This document shows, one piece after another, positions 6,760-13,116 of a stretch of DNA of 64,000 bases. Below the pieces are notes generated by a model. It did no database searches. It was not told where the DNA came from and saw only the letters and a list, made by a program, of their open reading frames with translations. A program made the translations under genes and the position numbers. This DNA is from JAWWOW01 sp033851265 (GTDB lineage: Bacteria > Actinomycetota > Actinomycetes > JAWWOW01). The stretch spans positions 1 through 64,000 of the forward strand of contig JAWWOW010000008.1 in the NCBI GenBank assembly GCA_033851265.1, given 5' to 3'. Within the stretch, counting starts at the first letter, position 1. Each line of letters opens with the position of its first letter.

Positions 6760-6993
6760 ATGAGGCGGCAGAACTCAGGCGAGGTTCCTAAGAGTCGCCG
6801 CATCTGGTCGGAAAGCGGCCTGCCTGAGCAGAGCCCCTTGACGTGGGAAGGCCAGCGGGAACGCGCTTACTTATTTGCCTGGGCATTGCGTTCAGGGCGT
6901 AACCCACAAGCGCAGCGCGGCCTTCCGTTGCTGTACGTGGGTGTCGTGTTCGTCGTCCTGGCCATTGCGGTTGGATTCTGGATCGCCGGCTAG
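6760..6993 (+). CDS. Single-pass small membrane protein, unknown
   Basis: 77 residues. ATG 6760 has GGAGGA 9 nt upstream, while an ATG at 6739 lies before that ribosome site and is rejected. The polar basic N-terminal two thirds (RRQNSGEVPKSRRIW, RERAYLFAWALRSG) is followed by one C-terminal helix (LLYVGVVFVVLAIAVGFWIAG). It is tail-anchored in appearance. No family recognised. Confidence 0.6.
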   Translation: MRRQNSGEVPKSRRIWSESGLPEQSPLTWEGQRERAYLFAWALRSGRNPQAQRGLPLLYVGVVFVVLAIAVGFWIAG

Positions 6994-7013
6994 CTCAGCC
7001 GCCGCGAACGCGG

Positions 7014-7045
7014 ACGACAGCGCCGTTCTGATCGTGTTACCGGCG
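7014..7045 (+). repeat. Diverged attC-like repeat 13
   Basis: ACAGCGCCGTTCTGATCG, then GTTACCGGCGCG. The GTTAC box supplies the TAA stop of a minus-strand frame. Weak copy. Confidence 0.3.
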
Positions 7046-7189
7046 CGCCGCGACCAGCCGTATCAGTCCGATCACCAGGAGCGGAACGAAGGACAGGCTG
7101 ATCGCGATCGACGGATACACGAGAGCGATTCCGTCGGAGACCAGGCCAACAATCAGTAGGCGAAATGCGAGCGGTGCGAAGTCACGGGG
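7037..7189 (-). pseudogene. Hydrophobic open frame beyond a TGA, no start codon
   Basis: The frame of the gene at 7190-7906 continues past its TGA for 50 codons to a TAA in repeat 13. The sequence is plainly protein-like: RLLIVGLVSDGIALVYPSI, then SLSFVPLLVIGLIRLVAARR, two helices and a basic end. It has no ATG, GTG or TTG near its beginning. It is either the end of a longer protein cut by a nonsense mutation, a readthrough tail, or a decayed cassette. Confidence 0.35.
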
Positions 7190-7906
7190 TCAGCGGCTCG
7201 CTTCTTCGATCGCTTGGGTCTGTTTGCGATTCCGCGCCAGCCAGGCGGCCATCATCAAGAGGATGATCGGACTACAAAAGGCTCCGATGAGCGAAACTGA
7301 CAGGTTCGCCCACGCGTTGCCGGCGAGCTGACCACTGACCACGGCGACTCCGAACATGGTTGATGGCCACGCCCATCGCCGATTTCGTTGCCGGCTGCGC
7401 TTCAGCCGCGCAACAGCATCCTGCGGCGCCATGGACATCACAAGGATCTCCCGAAAGCTACTGAGACCGCTGCGGACACCGATCACCAGCGTTATTAGGT
7501 AGGCACCGATGGCCACGATGTGGACGGTCGTCGTTCCCTCGCTCCACGCCTTCCGCCCCCAGACCACGCCGACGCCCACAACCAGCGCCAGCAACAGCGC
7601 GCCCATGCCCACTCGACCGATAGGCGTCATGGTTACGGCGAGCTCGTCCTCGTCGGGGCCGGTTGATTCTCGGTCGAAGGCGCGCTGCTTGCACGAGTTA
7701 AGCCGATTCAATGCCGTGCTCCCAAAGGACTGCCGTTGCAGACAGTTGAGATGGACAGTGCTGTTGTCCAGGTTGAAAAATGGGTCCCGCGGACGGAAAA
7801 CTCCTGGCGGAAAGACCACCGGGACTTCACCCGCGTTGATTACACCGCCGCACAGCAAGCAACGCGGCATGCCGTCAGCCGACGCGTCCACAGGACGATG
7901 ATGCAC
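7190..7906 (-). CDS. Zinc-finger plus four-helix membrane protein, unknown
   Basis: 238 residues. Near the N-terminus are CLLCGGVINAGEV and, 25 residues on, VHLNCLQRQ: a CxxC...HxxC cluster likely to bind zinc in the cytoplasm. Residues about 95-235 hold four helices (GMGALLLALVVGVGVVWG, VHIVAIGAYLITLVIGV, MFGVAVVSGQLAGNAW, LIGAFCSPIILLMMAAWLA). No family recognised. The start could also be the Met 12 codons in. The frame continues after the TGA (see the adjacent entry). Confidence 0.6.
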   Translation of the reverse strand: MHHRPVDASADGMPRCLLCGGVINAGEVPVVFPPGVFRPRDPFFNLDNSTVHLNCLQRQSFGSTALNRLNSCKQRAFDRESTGPDEDELAVTMTPIGRVGMGALLLALVVGVGVVWGRKAWSEGTTTVHIVAIGAYLITLVIGVRSGLSSFREILVMSMAPQDAVARLKRSRQRNRRWAWPSTMFGVAVVSGQLAGNAWANLSVSLIGAFCSPIILLMMAAWLARNRKQTQAIEEASR

Positions 7907-7931
7907 CGCGCAGGCGAGCCAGGCGCGTAGG

Positions 7932-7979
7932 CCGATCGAGAAGGGCCGTTCTTCGGCATAGGACCGGCGTTATCCCTCG
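7932..7979 (+). repeat. attC-like repeat 14
   Basis: CCGATCGAGAAGGGCCGTTC, then GGACCGGCGTTATCCCTCGG. The outer arms CCGA and TCGG pair beyond the core. Confidence 0.65.
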
Positions 7980-7996
7980 GGTCGGTGGGGCAACTT

Positions 7997-8302
7997 ATGG
8001 TCGTGTCTGCCGTGTTCACGCGTCCTTGGTTCGGCGCGCTCACGCACGTGCCGACTGTTCTGCTCATCGTGGCGCTGACGGCAGCGGTACTTCAGGGAGA
8101 CGGTGCCCCAGTGGCCGTGCCCTTCTTCGTCGCCTACGGCCTCACCCTCATCTTGTGCGGCAGGTTCTATTGGGACAGCCGCCAGCGCGGGAGTCCGGAC
8201 TGGAACCTGTTCGGATTCGCCTGCCTGTGCTTCTCCCTTGGCTACGTGTACGCCCCGTACTACTGGTGGAAGTACGTGCACCCAACCGGGAAGGCCGAAT
8301 AG
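7997..8302 (+). CDS. Three-helix small membrane protein, unknown
   Basis: 101 residues from ATG 7997; a GTG at 7985 is possible. Hydrophobic segments lie at about 14-31, 38-55 and 72-90. The last part is rich in aromatic residues (GYVYAPYYWWKYVHP). No domain recognised. It lies directly between repeats 14 and 15. Confidence 0.55.
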   Translation: MVVSAVFTRPWFGALTHVPTVLLIVALTAAVLQGDGAPVAVPFFVAYGLTLILCGRFYWDSRQRGSPDWNLFGFACLCFSLGYVYAPYYWWKYVHPTGKAE

Positions 8303-8316
8303 GCGGCGCTCTTCGC

Positions 8317-8366
8317 CCTACTAGAAGGGCCGATGGCGTCCAGTACGAGTCCCGGCGTGATCGAGC
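8317..8366 (+). repeat. attC-like repeat 15
   Basis: CTAGAAGGGCCGATGG, then GAGTCCCGGCGTGATCGAGC. The left half is good; the box reads GTGATCG rather than GTTATCG. Confidence 0.55.
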
Positions 8367-8465
8367 GCATGCGCGGACGCAATTTTTCGGCAGTTGAGTA
8401 CTTCTACGGATGCGTTGCTCGTTGCGTCCGGCGACTATCGATGTGTGAGCACGCGGGCGGACCCT

Positions 8466-8936
8466 GTGACGGCCAAATCCATGGACCGTCGTTCAGCCTG
8501 GATGCGGACGTGGGCGCCAGCCGCCTTCCTGCTCGTGCTCTATCTGCTGGTTGCTGGGGTTTCCTGGGCCGCGGCCCTGGATCCGACTGGGTTTGGCGGC
8601 GTACAGGAGCCAGACGGTCTGGAGTGGGTGGGCGTCGTCGTGGTGGCACTGCCATGGGTGGTCCTGTTCGATGGCTTCGCGAATACGGACAGTTATGCAG
8701 CGCACGTAGTGTTCGCGGCTGTAGGGACCGCGCTAAACGCTGTGCTCCTCTTTCTCCTGCCCTTCGCAATCGAGCGACGGTTCCGTCGTCGCATTGCAGG
8801 TGCCGCCAGCCAGACGACTGCGGTTCCGCCGATAGCGGGAACATGCGCAATCTGTGGCGCCTCAGGCACGTCACGCCAGTGGCGGTCATTGCGGCTCGTT
8901 CTCTGCGACCAATGCCAAGCAGGCCTGCCCCAGTAG
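8466..8936 (+). CDS. Membrane protein with C-terminal zinc ribbon, unknown
   Basis: 156 residues from GTG 8466 (alternatives: GTG 8445, ATG 8481). Three hydrophobic helices (APAAFLLVLYLLVAGVSWAA, WVGVVVVALPWVVLF, AHVVFAAVGTALNAVLLFLL) are followed by a basic stretch and then TCAICGASG and LCDQCQAG, a two-knuckle zinc ribbon at the C-terminus. The arrangement mirrors that of the gene at 7190-7906, with the finger at the other end. No function assigned. Confidence 0.6.
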   Translation: MTAKSMDRRSAWMRTWAPAAFLLVLYLLVAGVSWAAALDPTGFGGVQEPDGLEWVGVVVVALPWVVLFDGFANTDSYAAHVVFAAVGTALNAVLLFLLPFAIERRFRRRIAGAASQTTAVPPIAGTCAICGASGTSRQWRSLRLVLCDQCQAGLPQ

Positions 8937-8957
8937 TTGCCGACCACGCTGACGCGG

Positions 8958-8978
8958 ACGCCCGTCTACCACGGGCGT
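8958..8978. terminator. Possible hairpin terminator
   Basis: ACGCCCGT and ACGGGCGT form a perfect 8-bp stem with a 5-nt loop 22 nt after a stop codon. There is no T run. No array repeat is found at this gene border, so this hairpin may replace one. Confidence 0.3.
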
Positions 8979-9021
8979 GCCGATCCGTGACATCTCCTGC
9001 TGATCTTGGTTGGCTTCCCGG

Positions 9022-9321
9022 ATGCGGCCAGATTGGCTTGGAAATCCACAGCACCTCATTGCTGGCCTTGCTCTGGCTTCAGTCGTGGTGTGGGTGGCTA
9101 GACGCCGCGGCAGCTCGCCTCTCCTGTCGGCGTTGCTGGGATTGGGTCTGACCATGACCGCCGAGGCTGGAGTGGAGCTCGTCGAATACCCGCTAGTCCA
9201 CGGATCGACGGCCACGGCTCTTGCCTATTACGACACGATCGCAGACATCGCCATGACACTGGCCGGCGCCAGTCTCGGATCAATGACGGCGTGGCTACAT
9301 GCACGCGGCAGCGATCGATAG
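9022..9321 (+). CDS. Three-helix small membrane protein, unknown
   Basis: 99 residues from ATG 9022 (an in-frame TTG at 9010 is possible). Helices lie at about 11-26, 35-55 and 70-90. The part EAGVELVEYPLVHGS followed by YYDTIADIAMTLAGASLGS recalls membrane proteins of the VanZ/YjdF kind (acidic residue, then DT-x-D before the last helix), but the match is loose. The TAG stop is inside repeat 16. Confidence 0.5.
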   Translation: MRPDWLGNPQHLIAGLALASVVVWVARRRGSSPLLSALLGLGLTMTAEAGVELVEYPLVHGSTATALAYYDTIADIAMTLAGASLGSMTAWLHARGSDR

Positions 9322-9360
9322 GGGCCGCTACAACGTCAAGTTTGTGGCTCCGATCGACTG
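9309..9360 (+). repeat. attC-like repeat 16 with private arms
   Basis: CAGCGATCGATAGGGGCCGC...GGCTCCGATCGACTG. The arms CAGCGATCG and CGATCGACTG pair with one bulge. Confidence 0.55.
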
Positions 9361-9563
9361 ATGGGCGACGCCGCACCAGCCAAGGTCAGCCAGTGGTTTA
9401 CGCCACGTCGCCGGCTCTTGACGCGGCCTATCACGCGAAAAATAGTCGAATGGCGTGTGCACCTCCCTATGCGCACGCGCAGCGTGAAAGATCATCCATC
9501 CTTCGTTGCGCCGGTGTAGCCCGTGGGTCAAGATGCAACTGGCAGTCGCTGAACGGGGGAGGA
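9361..9563. other. No gene seen (203 bp)
   Basis: Leader region of the PQQ-propeller gene. No convincing frame on either strand and no clear promoter; the only useful signal is the GGGGGAGG ribosome site at its end. Confidence 0.4.
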
Positions 9564-11444
9564 ATGCGGCCTTGGGGTTGTCCTCCGCGCTGGACGGTGA
9601 TGCTTCTTGCTCTGGCGCTCGGGATGTTTCTGGCATCGCCGGCGCGGCCGGCATCTGCTACCTCGCCGACGGCGGGGACGCAGTTCCAAGGTGACGCCGC
9701 GCATACCGGTGTGCTCACCGGGGTCGGGCTAACGCCGCCGCTGATCCCCTTGTGGGCGACGGGTTTGCCGCTGACCGGGACGCCCGTGGTGGGGGGAGGT
9801 CGGGTCTACCTGCCGATTTCACTGGGCTCGCAGACGTGGGTTGTGGCGCTGAGTGAGGCGAACGGCTCGACGCTGTGGGGGCCGGTTCAGGTGGGACCTG
9901 GCACGAATGGTTCGGTCGCCTATGACGCCGGTCGCGTTTTCGCCGTCGACTTCGGATGCGATCTGGTGGCGGTGAGCGCGTCCACGGGCGGCGTGCTGTG
10001 GCGCAAGCCGCTCAACCCGCAGACGGAGTGCGACGCCCCGGTGACGGCGACCGCGGGCCGGGTCATCGTCGCAACTGCCGCCAACGCGGTGTACGCCGTG
10101 TCGGAGAGCTCTGGTGCGTTGCTCTGGACCGGTAAGGCGAGCGGTGACAAGACCGCGCCTTCGGTCACCGCTGACGGGGTGTACCTGGACCCATCCAGCG
10201 AGCAGGTCTACGACCTATCGGTTAGTACCGGAAAGGTGAAGTGGCACTACGTCGGCCCGGAGGTGGGTGGAGGCGGTCGCATCGCACCGGTCGCGGGGGG
10301 CCGTGTCTACGCGCGCCAGACGACCACGAGCACGATGGGCGTGCATGACGCCGCGACGGGCGCTCTGCTGTTCAAGACGCAGAGTGATGGTCTGCCGGCC
10401 ATCGATGCAGCCAACGGGCTGATCGTCAGCGAGATGCGCCTCGTTCAGGGTTTCGCTGCCTGCGCAAGCTATTGCACCGTCGTAGCCCGCCGCGCATCCG
10501 ACGGTGTCCCGTTGTGGTCATTCGCTGGGGACAAGTCGATCACCACGCCTCCGCTCGTTGTCGATGGCGTTGTGTACGTGGCGTCGGTGTCGGGCAACGT
10601 CTGGGGGCTCGACGAGACGACCGGACGTCTGGTGTGGCGTGCCGACCTCGGTCAAGGCGTGCGGGAGTTCGATGAGCAGAATGCCGGTATGTCCTACGCA
10701 GCGCTTGGCGCCGGCGATGGTCTGCTGTTGGTCCCCTCCGAGCGGGGCATCGTCGCGTTCGCGTCGAGCAGCGCTGCCGCGGTGTCGCCGCGGCAGCAGA
10801 GCTTCGATGTGACGATCGGTGACTGCGGTCCCGTTGGAACAGCCGTGACCCGAGGATGCAGCTGGACATTCACGCAGGCCGCTGCCGGCTCGGACCTCGC
10901 ACACGTCAGTTGGGATCCCGCCTACGGTGTCACGTTGACGGCCAAGGTCCTCACGAGCGCCGGCGCGGCGATTACCCAAGCCACGTCTACCAGTGGGGAG
11001 ATTTACCTGACCGCGTCCAACCTTGCGGCCAACACGACCTACCGCGTCGTCGTGACGGTCAGCGAGCAAGCCAACATCGGGTTCCGGCTGCATCTGGCAC
11101 AAAACCAGCCGCACCTCGGCGGCGGGGCGAAGCCCGTGGCATCGCCGACCAGCATCGCGTGGGGCTCACATCCCGTCGGAACATCGGCGGGCCGCCGCGC
11201 GGTCGTCGTACGAAATGTGGGCGACCGGGATGCTGTCGTGTCCGCTGTCACCATGAGCGGGAGTGACGCCAACGCCTTCACCGTGGTCTTCGACAGTTGT
11301 ACGAACGGCCGGCTACCCCCGGGCTGGCCATGCACCGTCGTGATGACAGCGACACCTCAGCGAGTTGGCACGCAGGCAGCCGTTCTCAACCTGCAGACGA
11401 CCGCTGGCACACAGACAGTCAAGCTCTACGTCACTGGCTCATGA
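9564..11444 (+). CDS. Secreted PQQ-like beta-propeller protein with C-terminal beta-sandwich domain
   Basis: 626 residues, by far the largest gene in the array. The signal peptide is at 1-32 (VMLLALALGMFLASPARPASA). Residues about 40-400 contain repeated blades of the outer-membrane-assembly/PQQ type: GGRVYLPISLGSQTWVVAL, STGGVLWRKPL, AVYAVSESSGALLWTG, VWGLDETTGRLVWR. Residues about 410-525 form a linker domain. Residues 530-626 (SIAWGSHPVGTSAGRRAVVVRN, then AVLNLQTTAGTQTVKLYVTG) look like an ASH/choice-of-anchor sandwich. It probably binds a ligand or surface outside the cell; no enzyme motif is visible. ATG 9564 sits directly after GGGGGAGG; Met 13 is an alternative start. Confidence 0.75.
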   Translation: MRPWGCPPRWTVMLLALALGMFLASPARPASATSPTAGTQFQGDAAHTGVLTGVGLTPPLIPLWATGLPLTGTPVVGGGRVYLPISLGSQTWVVALSEANGSTLWGPVQVGPGTNGSVAYDAGRVFAVDFGCDLVAVSASTGGVLWRKPLNPQTECDAPVTATAGRVIVATAANAVYAVSESSGALLWTGKASGDKTAPSVTADGVYLDPSSEQVYDLSVSTGKVKWHYVGPEVGGGGRIAPVAGGRVYARQTTTSTMGVHDAATGALLFKTQSDGLPAIDAANGLIVSEMRLVQGFAACASYCTVVARRASDGVPLWSFAGDKSITTPPLVVDGVVYVASVSGNVWGLDETTGRLVWRADLGQGVREFDEQNAGMSYAALGAGDGLLLVPSERGIVAFASSSAAAVSPRQQSFDVTIGDCGPVGTAVTRGCSWTFTQAAAGSDLAHVSWDPAYGVTLTAKVLTSAGAAITQATSTSGEIYLTASNLAANTTYRVVVTVSEQANIGFRLHLAQNQPHLGGGAKPVASPTSIAWGSHPVGTSAGRRAVVVRNVGDRDAVVSAVTMSGSDANAFTVVFDSCTNGRLPPGWPCTVVMTATPQRVGTQAAVLNLQTTAGTQTVKLYVTGS

Positions 11445-11569
11445 GTCTCGGTTGGTTGACCCCGCACCCCGACTTCCTCCGACGTCGTGCAGCCAACGCC
11501 AAGGCGTGCAAGCGTCGTGATCCGGGTTCATTGTGGTGCCCTCGCCCAATTCACACTCGAACAGACTGA
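11441..11569 (+). CDS. Possible 42-residue downstream ORF
   Basis: ATG overlaps the stop of the propeller gene (ATGA), suggesting translational coupling. The product is basic with two cysteines (RRRAANAKACKRRD, LWCPRP). No homology known. It may be spurious; the overlap is the only support. Confidence 0.25.
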   Translation: MSLGWLTPHPDFLRRRAANAKACKRRDPGSLWCPRPIHTRTD

Positions 11570-11602
11570 GGTCAAGCTGGCGCGCTAAGTGGCGCCTGCC
11601 CG

Positions 11603-11648
11603 CAATAGAAGGGCCGTTCGTCGAGCATGTGATCCGGCGTTATCGAGC
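11603..11648 (+). repeat. attC-like repeat 17
   Basis: AATAGAAGGGCCGTTCGTCG, then GATCCGGCGTTATCGAGC: a near-consensus copy. Confidence 0.65.
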
Positions 11649-11741
11649 GTCCGTGTCGATCGCGTCTGCTCCGCTCACCGGGCGTGTGACAGCGGAGTTC
11701 GGGTGATGTGCCAGGCTGACACGCAGCGGGTTGCCGTGCAT

Positions 11742-11747
11742 TACATT
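11742..11747 (+). promoter_or_regulatory. Predicted -10 box (TACATT), leaderless
   Basis: TACATT lies 6 nt before ATG 11754, the typical leaderless spacing in this window. Confidence 0.45.
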
Positions 11748-11753
11748 CGCGCG

Positions 11754-12125
11754 ATGACGCGCACCCAGGGCCGGGTGATCATGCTCGCGTTCTCCCTGGC
11801 AGCAACCGGCTATGGCGTGTGGCTAGCCATTCACGCTGATGTCAGCTCGACCGTGCGAGCGGTAGGGCTCGGCGCAGGGGTGGTGGCCCTGATCGGCGGC
11901 GTGACCGTGCAATCTCGGCACGAGAGGGCGCGGTCTGGCGGGCGCCGCGCACCTGTCAGTGAGGCCTCGATCGTCGCGGCAGGGTTGGTCGGCGGCGGGT
12001 TGTCATTCTTCGACAGGGATGCGACCTCATTCTGCGTGGCCTACCTGCTCGGTTCCTTTATTCTCGGCGGCGTTCTGCGTGCTTTGCTGGGTCGCCCTGC
12101 GGCGTCAGCCCCGAGCCCGGAATAG
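11754..12125 (+). CDS. Four-helix membrane protein, unknown
   Basis: 123 residues. ATG 11754 is chosen because a TACATT -10 box lies 6 nt upstream (leaderless). Helices lie at about 8-24, 32-48, 69-87 and 90-108, with a basic loop (QSRHERARSGGRR) in the middle. No domain recognised. The gene ends about 20 nt before an extra hairpin and then repeat 18. Confidence 0.55.
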   Translation: MTRTQGRVIMLAFSLAATGYGVWLAIHADVSSTVRAVGLGAGVVALIGGVTVQSRHERARSGGRRAPVSEASIVAAGLVGGGLSFFDRDATSFCVAYLLGSFILGGVLRALLGRPAASAPSPE

Positions 12126-12143
12126 GCCGCATCGACCGTGACC

Positions 12144-12174
12144 GCTATCCCGCGACCGTTCAGTCCGGGGTAGC
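12144..12174 (+). repeat. Extra hairpin near repeat 18
   Basis: GCTATCCCG and CGGGGTAGC pair (one G-T) around GACCGTTCAGTC, which resembles the repeat core. Likely an eroded copy next to a second, truncated one. Confidence 0.4.
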
Positions 12175-12180
12175 ACAGCG

Positions 12181-12205
12181 GACGCGAAGGGCCGTTACGG
12201 CGTCG
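12181..12205 (+). repeat. attC-like repeat 18 (truncated)
   Basis: GACGCGAAGGGCCGTTACGGCGTC. The centre is missing, but the arms GACGCGAA and TTACGGCGTC still pair with bulges. Its TTA is the stop of the minus-strand gene. Confidence 0.5.
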
Positions 12206-12599
12206 ATTGGACGAGCAGAGGCTCGCCGGTCGTCCCGTCGATGACTGAACGGCCACCGATGGGGCTGGAGAGCCGAGCATCTAGCGTCACGCTTCGGCAG
12301 GACCCGGCTCCCGCAGACACCGCGGAGGCGGTGTAGACCAGCGTGACGCGGGTGGATGTCTCACTGGCCGTGAGCTCGCCGCCGCACATGAAGACGCCAC
12401 TGAGCTGACGCTCTGTCGGATCCGCAGAAATCTGGACCGGTGGAATCGGCGCTGGTCCGGGACACCTCCCGCCCGCTGGTGGCGTGCAGGTCGTCTGCTT
12501 GGCGGCGTCGTCGCAGCCGACTAGGCAGAGTCCGCCTGCCATCAGAAGCGCGGCAGCGAACACAACACCGCGGGCGTGACCACCCTGAGGCGTAGTCAT
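12195..12599 (-). CDS. Lipoprotein, unknown
   Basis: 134 residues. The signal peptide ends in LCLVGC, giving a lipidated cysteine at 29. The mature part has four cysteines (TTCTPP, GGRCPG, FMCGG, GSCRS) and beta-strand-like stretches (TRVTLVYTASAVSAG, RSVTLDARLSS). It is a reverse-oriented array gene whose stop sits in repeat 18. ATG is chosen by the signal peptide. No family recognised. Confidence 0.65.
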   Translation of the reverse strand: MTTPQGGHARGVVFAAALLMAGGLCLVGCDDAAKQTTCTPPAGGRCPGPAPIPPVQISADPTERQLSGVFMCGGELTASETSTRVTLVYTASAVSAGAGSCRSVTLDARLSSPIGGRSVIDGTTGEPLLVQSTP

Positions 12600-12653
12600 C
12601 GGGGAAACAGTGTGCACGTGGCTTCGACCAATAGCGACCGCCCGCGGTTCCGC

Positions 12654-12707
12654 GACCGTTCGAGAAGGGCCGTTCTTGCAGCAAAGGACCGGCGTTATCG
12701 TGCGGTC
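12654..12707 (+). repeat. attC-like repeat 19 (last copy)
   Basis: GACCGTTCGAGAAGGGCCGT, then GGACCGGCGTTATCGTGCGG. Complementary arms extend about 17 bases on each side. It marks the right edge of the array. Confidence 0.65.
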
Positions 12708-12759
12708 ACTGCGTGCACTGTTCGTCCGGTCGAGTCTTAGGGCACCCACGGAGGCGCGG

Positions 12760-13059
12760 TTGGACCCGGTCGGCATCCTCACCACGATGAAGAAGCTCGC
12801 CGGTGCCAACGGCGTCGTGTTCGTCGTTGACGAGCGGACCGAGGACTCGTTCACGGTGCCGACAAACGAGATGGAGCGGTTCTTCTACACCTTCAGCACG
12901 CTGCACTGCCTCGCGGTGAGCATGCAGGACGGCGGTGTCGGCACGGGCACGGTGTTCCGGACCGGTTCGCTGGAGGACTACGCCGCCGGTGCCGGGTTCA
13001 GCGCCGTCGTGGTGCTCGACGTCGAGCACCCACAGTTCCGCCTCTACCGGCTGCGCTGA
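12760..13059 (+). pseudogene. 3' fragment of a SAM-dependent methyltransferase gene
   Basis: About 99 codons from TTG 12760 (GGAGG 5 nt upstream, perhaps by chance). The sequence GVVFVVDERTEDSF, then EMERFFYTFSTLHCL, GTGTVFRTGSLEDYAAGAGF and QFRLYRLR is the normal C-terminus of a class of actinobacterial methyltransferases of about 340 residues. The SAM-binding core and N-terminal domain are absent. The break lies about 50 bp from the last array repeat, so the array or a rearrangement probably removed the 5' part. A short expressed protein cannot be excluded. Confidence 0.6.
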
Positions 13060-13102
13060 CACACCCGGCACGAGCGTTGTTCGCGGGCGGATCCATCGCC
13101 GT

Positions 13103-13108
13103 TACTGT
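13103..13108 (+). promoter_or_regulatory. Predicted -10 box (TACTGT)
   Basis: TANNNT box 8 nt before the ATG of the phosphofructokinase gene; consistent with a leaderless or near-leaderless mRNA. Confidence 0.45.
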
Positions 13109-13116
13109 TGGCGGCC

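Larger units (their letters stand above)
409..12707 (+). other. Integron-like gene-cassette array with attC-like hairpin repeats
   Basis: About 20 small genes on both strands are separated by about 18 copies of a 25-52 bp imperfect hairpin. The core reads GAAGGGCCGTTC, about 9 variable bases, then GGACCGGCGTTATCG. Every copy has the same orientation even where the neighbouring gene is on the minus strand, so the repeats are not gene terminators. Spacers are very short, and stop codons lie in the repeat arms. This matches a cassette array, in which each unit is one gene plus one recombination site. Known attC sites end in GTTRRRY; here most copies end GTTATCG or GTTCTCG, and one ends GTTAGAC. 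Canonical attC sites are longer (about 57-140 bp). No integrase gene is in the window. The left end of the array is not reached. Confidence 0.6.

Noticed and set aside
409..12707. The repeats as a CRISPR array
   Set aside because: Spacing is 0.2-2.2 kb with genes between, copies vary, and there are no cas genes.
409..12707. The repeats as ordinary transcription terminators
   Set aside because: They keep one orientation whatever the direction of the adjacent gene, lack T runs, and share a conserved sequence core.
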